A stretch of DNA of 64,000 bases. It comes from Salipaludibacillus neizhouensis (GTDB lineage Bacteria; Bacillota; Bacilli; Bacillales; Salisediminibacteriaceae). Positions 7,934 through 14,861 of this stretch are shown here, piece after piece. Numbering within the stretch: position 1 is the stretch's first letter; each line of letters begins with the position of its first letter. Location: positions 2,588,930 to 2,652,929 of the forward strand of contig NZ_KZ614146.1 of NCBI RefSeq assembly GCF_002886185.1, written 5' to 3'. The position numbers and the translations under genes are program-made. The notes under the pieces are model-generated. The model was not told the DNA's origin, ran no database searches, and saw nothing but the letters and a program-made list of their open reading frames with translations.

Positions 7934-8905
7934 TCAAGCCATGTTTTTGGCTTGTTGTGCTAACTTATCATACAAAGCTATTTCATCTTCGAAAACATGC
8001 TGTTCTACTAATTCCGCTTTTTCAGGCTCTGAAAAATCAAAATCAACCGTTCCTTCAAATTCAAATGTTGCATTTCCTCTGAGCCGAACAGTATAGCCTT
8101 TTTCATCATCTTTATTAACGACACATTGTACCATTCCGCCGGGATTTAATACTGTAATAACTTCATGGAATTTATTAATTCCCAGAAGGCACGAGACTAA
8201 ACTTGAAGCAGACATGGCAGTACCGCAAGCATTCGTTAAACCTACGCCACGTTCAAATGTTTGTACAAAAACTTTGGCGTCTCCCAGATCTTTCAGAAAA
8301 CTCACATTTACACCATTAGGAAAGATATCTTTTTTCTCATTAGCACGTTGGCCAATTTCACGCACTTGCTTCTGATAAACCTCGTCCACTACTGCAACAA
8401 TATGAGGGTTAGGTACACTTAAAGCAGTAAATGATAAAGAATCATCTAACCCCTTGATGACAGTATCAACATGTTGAGGTTGATCGACGTTTAGTGGAAG
8501 CGTCTTAGGATGAAGGAATACTGGTTCAATAGCAACCTCATATGTAAGCACATCCTCAAAAATGTCATCTACCTTCTCTACTTCCAAGTCAGCCTTCATC
8601 GTCTCAATAACGATATGCTCATTATTTAGTAGATCTATGACATATCTTGCAACACAGCGAAGACCATTGCCACACATTTCAGCTTCAGAGCCATCTGTGT
8701 TGAACATCCGCATTTTTGCATCGGCACGATCACTATCCTGAATGAATAATATCCCGTCTGATCCTATGCTTCTCCCACGTTTTGTTAAGTATTTAGATAA
8801 TATTATTCGATCATCTTCTGAAAAATTATAGTTACCATTCATTTCATCGATAATAATAAAGTCATTTCCTGAACCGTGACATTTCAACACATTTATATTC
8901 ATCAT
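7934..8905 (-). CDS. dapF: Diaminopimelate epimerase
   Basis: Converts LL- to meso-diaminopimelate for lysine and cell-wall synthesis without a cofactor. The two catalytic cysteines are present: Cys78 in EMCGNGLRC and Cys227 in GLTNACGTAMSAS. At 323 residues it is about 40 longer than the B. subtilis protein, with the extra length in the middle and C-terminal parts. Tandem ATG codons (8905 and 8902) follow AAGGAGCG; either could be used. It stands alone, without other dap genes. Confidence 0.93.
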   Translation of the reverse strand: MMNINVLKCHGSGNDFIIIDEMNGNYNFSEDDRIILSKYLTKRGRSIGSDGILFIQDSDRADAKMRMFNTDGSEAEMCGNGLRCVARYVIDLLNNEHIVIETMKADLEVEKVDDIFEDVLTYEVAIEPVFLHPKTLPLNVDQPQHVDTVIKGLDDSLSFTALSVPNPHIVAVVDEVYQKQVREIGQRANEKKDIFPNGVNVSFLKDLGDAKVFVQTFERGVGLTNACGTAMSASSLVSCLLGINKFHEVITVLNPGGMVQCVVNKDDEKGYTVRLRGNATFEFEGTVDFDFSEPEKAELVEQHVFEDEIALYDKLAQQAKNMA

Positions 8906-9051
8906 TTACGCTCCTTTGTAATACAAAGTTTATATATCTCTATGATAATCTGTTTGCTTTCCTATGACAAACATTACTTCTTTTCCACTCAGTTTACTTC
9001 TGTAATATTGTTATTTTAATCTCTAAAACCAAGAATTTTATAGATTCATTT

Positions 9052-9079
9052 TAAAAAGTCCAAGGGGAAAAACCCCTTG
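9052..9079 (-). terminator. Terminator after the cell-wall amidase gene
   Basis: On the minus strand the seven-pair stem CAAGGGG / CCCCTTG with a five-T loop is followed by GACTTTTT. It lies about 33 nt after the amidase stop. Confidence 0.75.
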
Positions 9080-9111
9080 ATCTCGGAAAACTTTTTTCTA
9101 CTTAGAACATT

Positions 9112-10110
9112 TTAACCGAATAAACTAGTGAATGTCTGTACTCCCGCAATTCCATCAACAATTATACCTGCATCTCTTTGAAAGCTTCTTACAGCAGCCT
9201 CGGTTAAAGGACCGAATATGCCATCAATATACTCTGGGGAGTGTCCCCTGATGTGAAGAATTGCCTGAAGAATCCATGTAATATTCCCTTCAGCCCCTCT
9301 CTGCACGTTTACAATGCCACCTCGAGTCTGCGGACCCCAAATACCATCTACAGCTAAACCTGCGTTAAATTGCGTATTTAGTTCTGTTTGCAATCCTAAA
9401 ATAAGCGCTTGTTTAGTCTCAGGTCCAAAAATATTATCAACGGCAATATTTAACCCATACCGACTATTCAAAGTAGATTGTATAGTTGATATCGTCCCAG
9501 TCGGCGTTTGTGGTGTTGGGTCAGAGATCGGTTCTGGTTCTGGTTCTGGTTGTGCGGGGGCTCCCGAATTACCTTGTTCCCATCCAAACACCTCAGCTAG
9601 CCCATTCGTATGACCTTGAGCAACACGCTCTAAAAATTGGTTACTTTTTAATTTTGCTGCATCTTCTGCCCGATCAATAAAAAGGTTCTCTGTCAAAATT
9701 GCAGGCATCTGTGAGGTCCTTAATACTGCGAAATTTGCTCGTTTTTTCCCACGATCAATTCCACCAATTTGAGTCATAATTGCCGCGTGAATAATATCTT
9801 GATAGGATTGAGTCACTGACGATACATTTCCATTCCAAATAAATGATTCAAAACCAGTTTGCCCACTGGCATTTACATGTATCGAAACAAATATATCAGC
9901 TCCCCAGGTGTTCGCGATTGTTGTCCGCTCGCTTAGAGAGAGAAAAATATCTGATTCTCTACTTAATTGAACCTCCGCATCACTATAGACCGTCAACTGT
10001 CTCTGTATCCGTTTGGCAATATCTAAAACAAGATTTTTTTCTAATAAGCCGTTTCCTGTTGCACCAGTATCATTACCTCCGTGTCCTGGATCAAGAAATA
10101 TTTTAGCCAT
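9112..10110 (-). CDS. N-acetylmuramoyl-L-alanine amidase with C-terminal peptidoglycan-binding repeats
   Basis: A zinc amidase (Amidase_3) cleaving the bond between muramic acid and the stem peptide. Zinc ligands are His10 (DPGHGG), Glu24 and His78 (SIHVNA); the catalytic glutamate is Glu141 in AILTENLF. A Pro/Glu-rich linker follows near residue 180, then at least two PG_binding_1-like repeats (DNIFGPETKQA, DGIWGPQTRGG, DGIFGPLTEAAVRSFQ). There is no signal peptide: the amidase fold starts at residue 2. Such enzymes are phage endolysins or mother-cell lysis enzymes like CwlC. No phage genes are nearby, so a sporulation role is the better guess. Confidence 0.9.
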   Translation of the reverse strand: MAKIFLDPGHGGNDTGATGNGLLEKNLVLDIAKRIQRQLTVYSDAEVQLSRESDIFLSLSERTTIANTWGADIFVSIHVNASGQTGFESFIWNGNVSSVTQSYQDIIHAAIMTQIGGIDRGKKRANFAVLRTSQMPAILTENLFIDRAEDAAKLKSNQFLERVAQGHTNGLAEVFGWEQGNSGAPAQPEPEPEPISDPTPQTPTGTISTIQSTLNSRYGLNIAVDNIFGPETKQALILGLQTELNTQFNAGLAVDGIWGPQTRGGIVNVQRGAEGNITWILQAILHIRGHSPEYIDGIFGPLTEAAVRSFQRDAGIIVDGIAGVQTFTSLFG

Positions 10111-10236
10111 TTTTTAGCCTCCTTTATCTAGCAGGTTATTCAAGTTTATTGAGAGGAAGATAAAATTAAGTTAACTGCCTCCTATCTGTATCTCATGCTA
10201 TTATTCGATATCCGGCACGGCATGTACCTGTATGAA

Positions 10237-10276
10237 TTCAAAAAAGACTTTTCTCTAATTATATTAGGGAAAAGTC
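10237..10276 (-). terminator. Terminator after the HesB-like gene
   Basis: On the minus strand GACTTTTC...GAAAAGTC with an inner CTAAT/ATTAG pairing is followed by TTTTTTG. It is 28 nt after the stop of the HesB-like gene and shows that this small gene has its own transcript end. Confidence 0.8.
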
Positions 10277-10303
10277 TCATTTGTGCTAAATTCCTTATCT
10301 TAT

Positions 10304-10588
10304 TTAACAACAGTCACTTTCATTACCTGTAATTGTTAATCCTGCACCTTCATCGGTTTCTTGATACTCTAGCGTCATATTTTCAGTTTGGCTATGAATC
10401 GACTTATCAATCGCCACTTTAATGCCATTTATTTCTTCTACTACATCATTTTCTGTTGCCTCATCCAGAGCCAATCCCAATTGGGGACCACCTCAACCTA
10501 TTCCGGCAACAAATACTTTAATGCTCGATACGTCATGTTCTTTTAAAGTTTTTTCAATAAATACCTTTGCTTCATTTGTAATTTTCAT
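10304..10588 (-). CDS. HesB/IscA-like protein with in-frame TGA: candidate selenoprotein or pseudogene
   Basis: A 95-codon frame (94 residues plus TAA) starting at ATG 10588 behind GAGGTGG. It has one internal TGA at 10493-10495, codon 32, in the context VFVAGIG-TGA-GGPQLGLALDE. The rest is intact to the end: NDVVEEINGIKVAIDK, MTLEYQETDEGAGLTI and a C-terminal Cys93-Cys94. As I recall the family, the residue between GxG and GGP is Cys, or selenocysteine in known HesB-like selenoproteins. These A-type carriers bind iron-sulfur clusters or iron through such cysteines. A hairpin fitting the bacterial SECIS model follows. Alternatives are a Cys-to-stop mutation in a decaying region, or a truncated 31-residue peptide. 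Decoding needs selA, selB, selC and selD, none of which is in the window. Confidence 0.65.
10456..10474 (-). promoter_or_regulatory. Candidate bacterial SECIS hairpin
   Basis: Starting 19 nt after the TGA, the minus strand reads TTG-G-CTC, loop TGGAT, GAG-G-CAA. That gives six pairs with one G-G mismatch and a five-base loop with guanines at loop positions 2 and 3, 27-28 nt from the TGA. As I recall the model, bacterial SECIS elements have a small stem, a 3-14 nt loop with G in its first two positions, and a distance of 16-37 nt. All three hold. Short hairpins do occur by chance. Confidence 0.5.
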
Positions 10589-10665
10589 ATTTCCACCTCA
10601 CAATTGATTGTACATTAATCACATAATATCAATCTTCCAGGTAAAAAACAAGAAAACAATCCTGT

Positions 10666-11059
10666 CTAGTCTCCCAAACCGTTTACGAAAATATTTGCGT
10701 TATGGCGCATCATATCTAGGTATGTTTCCGCATTGGAACCTTCTCCGCCCACTGCATCCGTATATACCTCCCCTGCAATTTCTACTCCAGCGTTCTCTGC
10801 TACTGTTTCCATATATTTGGTCCACCGTTGTCTCAACAAAAACAGCTGGAACATTTTCGTCTTGAATGATATCTATGACTCGATTGATTTGTCCTGTAGT
10901 ACCCTCTTCATGAGAATTGATTTCCCAAATGCCTTCCGTTTGTAAACCATAAGCTTCACCAAAATATTTGAAAGCATTCTCACTCATAATAATTGTACGT
11001 TTATCTTCTGGAAGATTCTCTACTTCTGCTTCGATCCACCCTATAATTAATACAGTTAT
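10666..11059 (-). pseudogene. Frameshifted remnant of a TroA/ZnuA-type metal-binding lipoprotein
   Basis: The C-terminal half of a periplasmic-type zinc/manganese ABC-transporter binding protein, in two reading frames. The upstream part reads LPEDKRTIIMSENAFKYFGE ... VPAVFVETTVD. After a frameshift around 10818-10826 the other frame continues KYMETVAENAGVEIAGEVYT, then AETYLDMMRHNANIFVNGL to a stop at 10666. The N-terminal half with signal peptide and first metal ligands is absent, and sequence before about 11059 belongs to the terminator of the PRC-barrel gene. No permease or ATPase partner is adjacent. It is a dead remnant. Confidence 0.85.
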
Positions 11060-11066
11060 ATCCACA

Positions 11067-11102
11067 AAAAAATTCCAGCTACATCTTCTGTAGCTGGAAT
11101 AC
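11067..11102 (-). terminator. Terminator after the PRC-barrel gene
   Basis: A perfect stem ATTCCAGCTAC / GTAGCTGGAAT around a six-base loop is followed on the minus strand by seven T residues. It ends the PRC-barrel transcript; the metal-binding remnant lies beyond it. Confidence 0.88.
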
Positions 11103-11134
11103 ATTAAAATTAAAACTTAACTTCAAATAGTAAA

Positions 11135-11872
11135 CTACGTACTTTTTTGATAGTGCATCCATAATTCTTGCTCTTTATTATCTGACAACTCCATATCTTT
11201 TAAATACTCCGGAGCTTCTTCAATTTGCTCACGTGTAACACTAATCGACATTTGTGATACCGACCATTCTACATCATCTATCCATTTAGTAGATATTAAT
11301 ACTTTTTTTCCGCCAGGAAGCCACTTTTTCGTATCAACGATAAAATATTTGATTTCAAATGTTTTTTCATCGATAAGAAAATTATCGACCTTTCCAAACA
11401 CATCATTTTTCACTGATAAATTATACCCCATGACATTCTTGGCCTTATGGACAGAGTAATTCTCATTCTGAGCCAGATCCGCTTCGGCCGAAACGTCTGG
11501 ACTGCCTAAATCCGTATCCGTCACGGTAGAAAGGCCCCACACTCCATTACCAACCCAGTAAGGACTTAATCGATAATAGTTATTAAATTCTTCTTCATAT
11601 CTTCTCGAAACAGGCTCATCTCCCGGATCAGGTCATTTCTCGGTTTCTTCTTTAGATATATTCACCCTAATGACTTCCTCTTTATGATCAATTTTAGCGA
11701 TTGATAGCGGCGATACAAACCTTTTTTCCGATAAAAATGTTACTCCCGTTTTTACAACCAAATAGCGAATTGTCCAATCATCCTCGTCAAAATAACAGTC
11801 TGATACCTCACCAATTTCACCATCCGAACCAAAAACGGTGTAAGATGTTAGCCAGTCGTAATGTAAATACAT
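11135..11872 (-). pseudogene. Two-domain PRC-barrel protein interrupted by an in-frame TGA
   Basis: A single 246-codon frame from ATG 11872 encodes two PRC-barrel-like domains. Residues 1-79 contain GSDGEIGEVSDCYFDEDDW and IRYLVVKTGVTFLSEKRFVS; residues after 110 contain GYNLSVKNDVFGKVDNFLI and YFIVDTKKWLPGGKKVLIST. Codon 80 (11633-11635) is TGA, but the frame continues PDPGDEPVSRRYEEEFNNYY. The TGA falls where relatives have a small polar residue (SPD-like context) rather than cysteine, so a one-base nonsense mutation is likelier than recoding. Two truncated proteins (79 and at most 135 residues) could be made. Function of these PRC proteins is not established. Confidence 0.8.
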
Positions 11873-12041
11873 GAAGATACCCCTTTCTAAAAAGTATTTA
11901 TTAGTAAAATTCCCGTATGTTATTTTTTCAAAACATGGTTGTTTAAAGTGAACTTATTTAGAGTCCAATAATTTTAAGACCATCAATTGCTGTTGGTTTA
12001 CTTGAATGCGCATCATCATTGATACTTTCTTACTATATAAA

Positions 12042-12075
12042 AAAAGCTGAACCGGTAATTACCGGTTCAGCTTTT
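12042..12075. terminator. Perfect 34-bp palindromic terminator after the HPr-like gene
   Basis: The arms AAAAGCTGAACCGGTAA / TTACCGGTTCAGCTTTT are exact reverse complements over 34 bp and T runs occur on both strands. It lies nine bases after the HPr-like stop and probably ends that minus-strand gene. Confidence 0.85.
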
Positions 12076-12083
12076 ACTACTGT

Positions 12084-12326
12084 TTATCTCTCAAATAATC
12101 CTGCTCCCACTATTTCTGAAACAAAGATTTCGTCAATCTCACCCTCAAAGTCAAGTTCAATTTCCTGACCTGGTTGTAAGGAAAGTGCCAAAATTCCAAG
12201 TAAACTTTTAGCATCAATTACCCAATGGTCCTTTTTTATCAAAACTTTTCCTTCGTATTGACTAGCTTTGTTCACAAAAAAGCTTGCTGATTCAGCAAAA
12301 ATCGGTTTTTTCACTTTTAATAACAT
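12084..12326 (-). CDS. HPr-like protein lacking the phosphorylatable histidine
   Basis: An 80-residue protein with the HPr/Crh fold pattern. In HPr the active histidine lies in a GIHARPAT-like motif. Here the segment reads PIFAESAS, so His15 is replaced by Phe10 and Arg17 by Glu12. The regulatory serine is kept (Ser41 in DAKSLLGILAL, matching Ser46 of HPr). It therefore cannot carry phosphate in sugar transport but might be a target of HPr kinase, as Crh is (Crh has Gln at the histidine site). The start is ATG 12326, eight bases after GGAGG. It is a single-gene unit. A structural or unrelated role is possible. Confidence 0.8.
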   Translation of the reverse strand: MLLKVKKPIFAESASFFVNKASQYEGKVLIKKDHWVIDAKSLLGILALSLQPGQEIELDFEGEIDEIFVSEIVGAGLFER

Positions 12327-12487
12327 GCACAACACCTCCGCCTATTTGGTTGCATTCATTATACCAAATAAAACGCTTTCGCAAAGCTTATTTTATAAAT
12401 TTTCTGAAACATATTTCAACTTTATGTATTTAAACTGGTAATCTGTTACTATTAGTTTAAGTATCTTTAGCGGGAGGAAATTACGTC

Positions 12488-13120
12488 ATGGAGCAACTGT
12501 CATCTTTAATGAAGAACTATTTTCAACACAAAAAAGCAGAGATTATGGGGATAAATAATTTTGCTCGGTTTGCAATTTTCGTTCCAATTATTGAGCAAAA
12601 TGGAGAATATCATTTTGTTTTTCAAGTACGCTCAAAATTTATTAAACAACCTGGTGAAATATCCTTTCCCGGGGGAAAAGTAGATGAAACAGACCTTTCT
12701 ACAAAGGATGCTGCCATCCGTGAGTTACAAGAGGAATTAGGCGTTGATATGGATCAGATTGAATTACTTGGTGAACTTGATTATATGATTACACCTTTTC
12801 ATTTTGCACTATATCCTTTTATTGGAACTCTTGCTTCCCAAACAAAATTTCACCTCAATCCAGACGAAGTTGAGGACATTTTTTTCGCACCAGTTTCTCA
12901 AATGATGAAAATGACTCCTAAAGAACACCCCATTCATTTACAGGTTTCACCTTCGGAAGATTTCCCTTATCATCTAATTCCTAACGGGGAAAATTATAAC
13001 TGGCGGACCACCGTTATGAACGAAAAATTTTATGAATACGAAGGCCACGTCATTTGGGGACTTACAGCTACGATCTTAAGCCATGCATTAGAGGAATTAA
13101 GAAAGGCTTCTAAAGGATAA
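12488..13120 (+). CDS. NUDIX hydrolase, CoA-pyrophosphatase type
   Basis: A 210-residue Nudix protein. The segment PGEISFPGGKVDETDLST and the helix AAIRELQEELGVD (residues 75-87; metal-binding glutamates 79, 82 and 83) follow the version of the Nudix box found in the NudL/YeaB coenzyme-A diphosphatase group, including the family-specific residues just before the box. The likely reaction is hydrolysis of CoA or oxidised CoA to phosphopantetheine and adenosine 3',5'-bisphosphate. GGGAGG precedes ATG 12488. It is a single gene with a repeat and a terminator downstream. Substrate is inferred from the family motif. Confidence 0.87.
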   Translation: MEQLSSLMKNYFQHKKAEIMGINNFARFAIFVPIIEQNGEYHFVFQVRSKFIKQPGEISFPGGKVDETDLSTKDAAIRELQEELGVDMDQIELLGELDYMITPFHFALYPFIGTLASQTKFHLNPDEVEDIFFAPVSQMMKMTPKEHPIHLQVSPSEDFPYHLIPNGENYNWRTTVMNEKFYEYEGHVIWGLTATILSHALEELRKASKG

Positions 13121-13218
13121 GTCTTATTTATTGTTAACGCGGATATAAAAAAATACTTGGCGTCTATTGTATTTATTTTGCTGCTTGGTTATCATAGAAG
13201 GCATTTGAAAAAATTACA

Positions 13219-13282
13219 GCTCCCTTTCCGTGGATGATCCGCGAGCCTCTTAGAGCGGATTCGATCTCCTCTGTTCAATAGG
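13219..13282. repeat. Palindromic repeat family 2, partial copy
   Basis: Contains CTTTCCGTGGATGATCCGCG and TAGAGCGGATTCGATCTCCT, shared with the larger elements at 51854-51980 and 52105-52230. It is a short derivative lying between convergent genes. Confidence 0.7.
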
Positions 13283-13288
13283 TACCAA

Positions 13289-13336
13289 CAAAAAAAGAAC
13301 GCAGTCCACTTTAAAAGTGAATGCGATCTCTTTTTT
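13289..13336. terminator. Imperfect bidirectional terminator between the Nudix gene and yrhC
   Basis: An imperfect hairpin has A/T ends (AAAAAAGA with TCTTTTTT) and an inner CACTTT/AAAGTG stem. It separates the convergent Nudix and yrhC genes. Confidence 0.6.
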
Positions 13337-13352
13337 ATATTTATTGGCTCTT

Positions 13353-13598
13353 TTATTCTTCTTCAGCTAGCAATCTCTGAGCTCTTATAGACGTTCTATG
13401 AAAGAAAATCGCCATTACTAGCATGACACCGATCGTAATGAGTAATCCACTTTGATGACTAGTGTGAACTGTCTCATTCGGCAGTACTGTACCAAGCACC
13501 AAAAATGCTGTAAGAGCAATTGTAATAAACGCAAATCTTCGATAATCATCTATCTTATCTTTTAACATTTGTAATTTAGTATCACTCACTATAATCAC
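13353..13598 (-). CDS. yrhC: YrhC-family small membrane protein
   Basis: An 81-residue protein with two predicted membrane helices (about residues 23-40 and 50-67, FAFITIALTAFLVLGTVLP and GLLITIGVMLVMAIFF) and a charged N-terminus (KLQMLKDKIDDYRRF). It matches YrhC in length, pattern and place. In B. subtilis yrhC ends the yrrT-mtnN-mccA-mccB operon. Here it lies downstream of mtnN with only 153 nt between, and mccA and mccB are missing. Its function is unknown. Confidence 0.8.
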   Translation of the reverse strand: MIIVSDTKLQMLKDKIDDYRRFAFITIALTAFLVLGTVLPNETVHTSHQSGLLITIGVMLVMAIFFHRTSIRAQRLLAEEE

Positions 13599-13751
13599 CT
13601 CAATGATATATTCATAGATTCTCGCTAAAAATAGTATAACATGAGGGATTACAGCGTGAGCATAGCAATGTTTTCCTTTCTATCCATCTTGTATTGAAAC
13701 GTGAAAACATCGTTCAAGGCACTAATAAATAATCTTATCAGTGTCCATTAA

Positions 13752-14462
13752 TTAATGATTATGCTTTTTTCTTCTTAATTCTCCGAGCATTAAAAGCACG
13801 AGCTTTGCAGAATGAACAGAAGCTTTTTCTAGAAACTCGTCGTATGAATGTTTTGCATCCTTTCCAGCAATATCTGATAAAGATCGAATGATCACAAATG
13901 GGCATTGGAATTGATGACATACTTGAGCGATAGCTGCAGCTTCCATTTCAGAACAGTATGGGTCATTAAACTTACTTCGAACTTCTTCTACACGCTTTGG
14001 ATCACTCATAAACGAATCTCCTGAAATAATCAGCCCTTTCACAGAGTGTATGCCTACTTCTTTCGCACAATCTTCTGCTATGTCTATTAAGCCGTCATCT
14101 GGTCGATATAAAGCAGGCATTAAAGGTACTTGGCCAAATTCATACCCAAACACCGTAGCATCAACATCATTATAGCGTACCTCTGTAGAAATAACGATAT
14201 CCCCTACGGCAAGATCGTGATGGAAGCCACCAGCAGATCCTGTGTTAATAATATAATCTGGATAGTAAAGCTGGTTCATCAATGTAGCGCTTACCGCTGC
14301 ATTGACCTTACCGATTCCAGACTTGGATAAAATAACTTCCATCCCTTCTAACTTTCCTAAATAAAATTCACAGCCTGCAATCACATTCTCTTCTAACAGA
14401 CTCATCTTAGACTTTAATAATTCTACCTCTTCTTCCATTGCTCCGATAATTCCTATACGCAT
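13752..14462 (-). CDS. mtnN: 5'-Methylthioadenosine/S-adenosylhomocysteine nucleosidase
   Basis: Removes adenine from methylthioadenosine and S-adenosylhomocysteine, feeding the recycling of SAM by-products. The MtnN/Pfs pattern is complete: [16 protein letters not shown] at the N-terminus with the catalytic-base glutamate, the nucleoside-binding region [32 protein letters not shown] and the catalytic aspartate in SLSDIAG. Length 236 is slightly above usual. In B. subtilis it is cotranscribed with mccAB for reverse transsulfuration; here those genes have been lost or moved, so homocysteine must be handled elsewhere. Confidence 0.95.
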   Translation of the reverse strand: MRIGIIGAMEEEVELLKSKMSLLEENVIAGCEFYLGKLEGMEVILSKSGIGKVNAAVSATLMNQLYYPDYIINTGSAGGFHHDLAVGDIVISTEVRYNDVDATVFGYEFGQVPLMPALYRPDDGLIDIAEDCAKEVGIHSVKGLIISGDSFMSDPKRVEEVRSKFNDPYCSEMEAAAIAQVCHQFQCPFVIIRSLSDIAGKDAKHSYDEFLEKASVHSAKLVLLMLGELRRKKHNH

Positions 14463-14620
14463 GTTCTATCCTATCCTCTCATCTAATGTCACCTTTTCTA
14501 TCATAGCTAATCTCTTCTTTTGCAACAAGGTTTTTTTATAACGTTAGTCATTCCCTTTTTAATTGTGATTACTCTATGACCACATGGTACAATAAAATAC
14601 GACAGGGAGGGAAGATTAAA

Positions 14621-14848
14621 TTGATCATACAATCCAACGCATTGCGAGATAAAGTCGAAATATTTGAAACATCCAGTTTGATGGATTTAGAAAGAAAAAT
14701 CGAAAATAAAATTAATGAAAACCAAGCAATTTTATTGGAAGTCCATCATGTTTCTCATCAATTAGCATTTAATCCTATTAACGGTAAAAAGATTTATACG
14801 GCAACCGTTCATTTTAAGCAACTGAAAGAAAACACTGGCAACAAATAG
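14621..14848 (+). CDS. DUF2536 (YrzA-like) small protein
   Basis: A 75-residue soluble protein of unknown function resembling YrzA. The best start is TTG 14621, nine bases after GGGAGGG; the upstream ATG (14576) has no ribosome site and encodes an unrelated stretch. The sequence is amphipathic with a KIENKINENQAILLEVHHVSH core. It is one of few plus-strand genes in this block and is convergent with yrrS, sharing a terminator that overlaps its last codons. Confidence 0.75.
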   Translation: MIIQSNALRDKVEIFETSSLMDLERKIENKINENQAILLEVHHVSHQLAFNPINGKKIYTATVHFKQLKENTGNK

Positions 14849-14860
14849 CCAGTGTTTTTG
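14829..14860. terminator. Bidirectional terminator between the YrzA-like gene and yrrS
   Basis: The stem AAACACTGGC / GCCAGTGTTT around an eight-base loop overlaps the last codons of the plus-strand gene, is followed by T residues, and has an A run on the other side for yrrS. Confidence 0.85.
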
Positions 14861-14861
14861 T

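Noticed and set aside
9112-10110. Prophage remnant around the amidase gene
   Set aside because: No other phage gene, attachment repeat or integrase lies nearby; flanking genes are chromosomal.
10700-11104. A 134-residue frame as an intact gene
   Set aside because: Its first codons run through the PRC-gene terminator and its last part is out of frame after the frameshift; only the middle matches a metal-binding lipoprotein, so it is a remnant.
11633-11635. Selenocysteine in the PRC-barrel protein
   Set aside because: Relatives do not have Cys at this site as far as I recall, and no convincing SECIS-like hairpin follows. A nonsense mutation is simpler.
14576-14620. Upstream ATG of the YrzA-like gene
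   Set aside because: The ribosome site GGGAGGG lies downstream of this ATG and points to TTG 14621.
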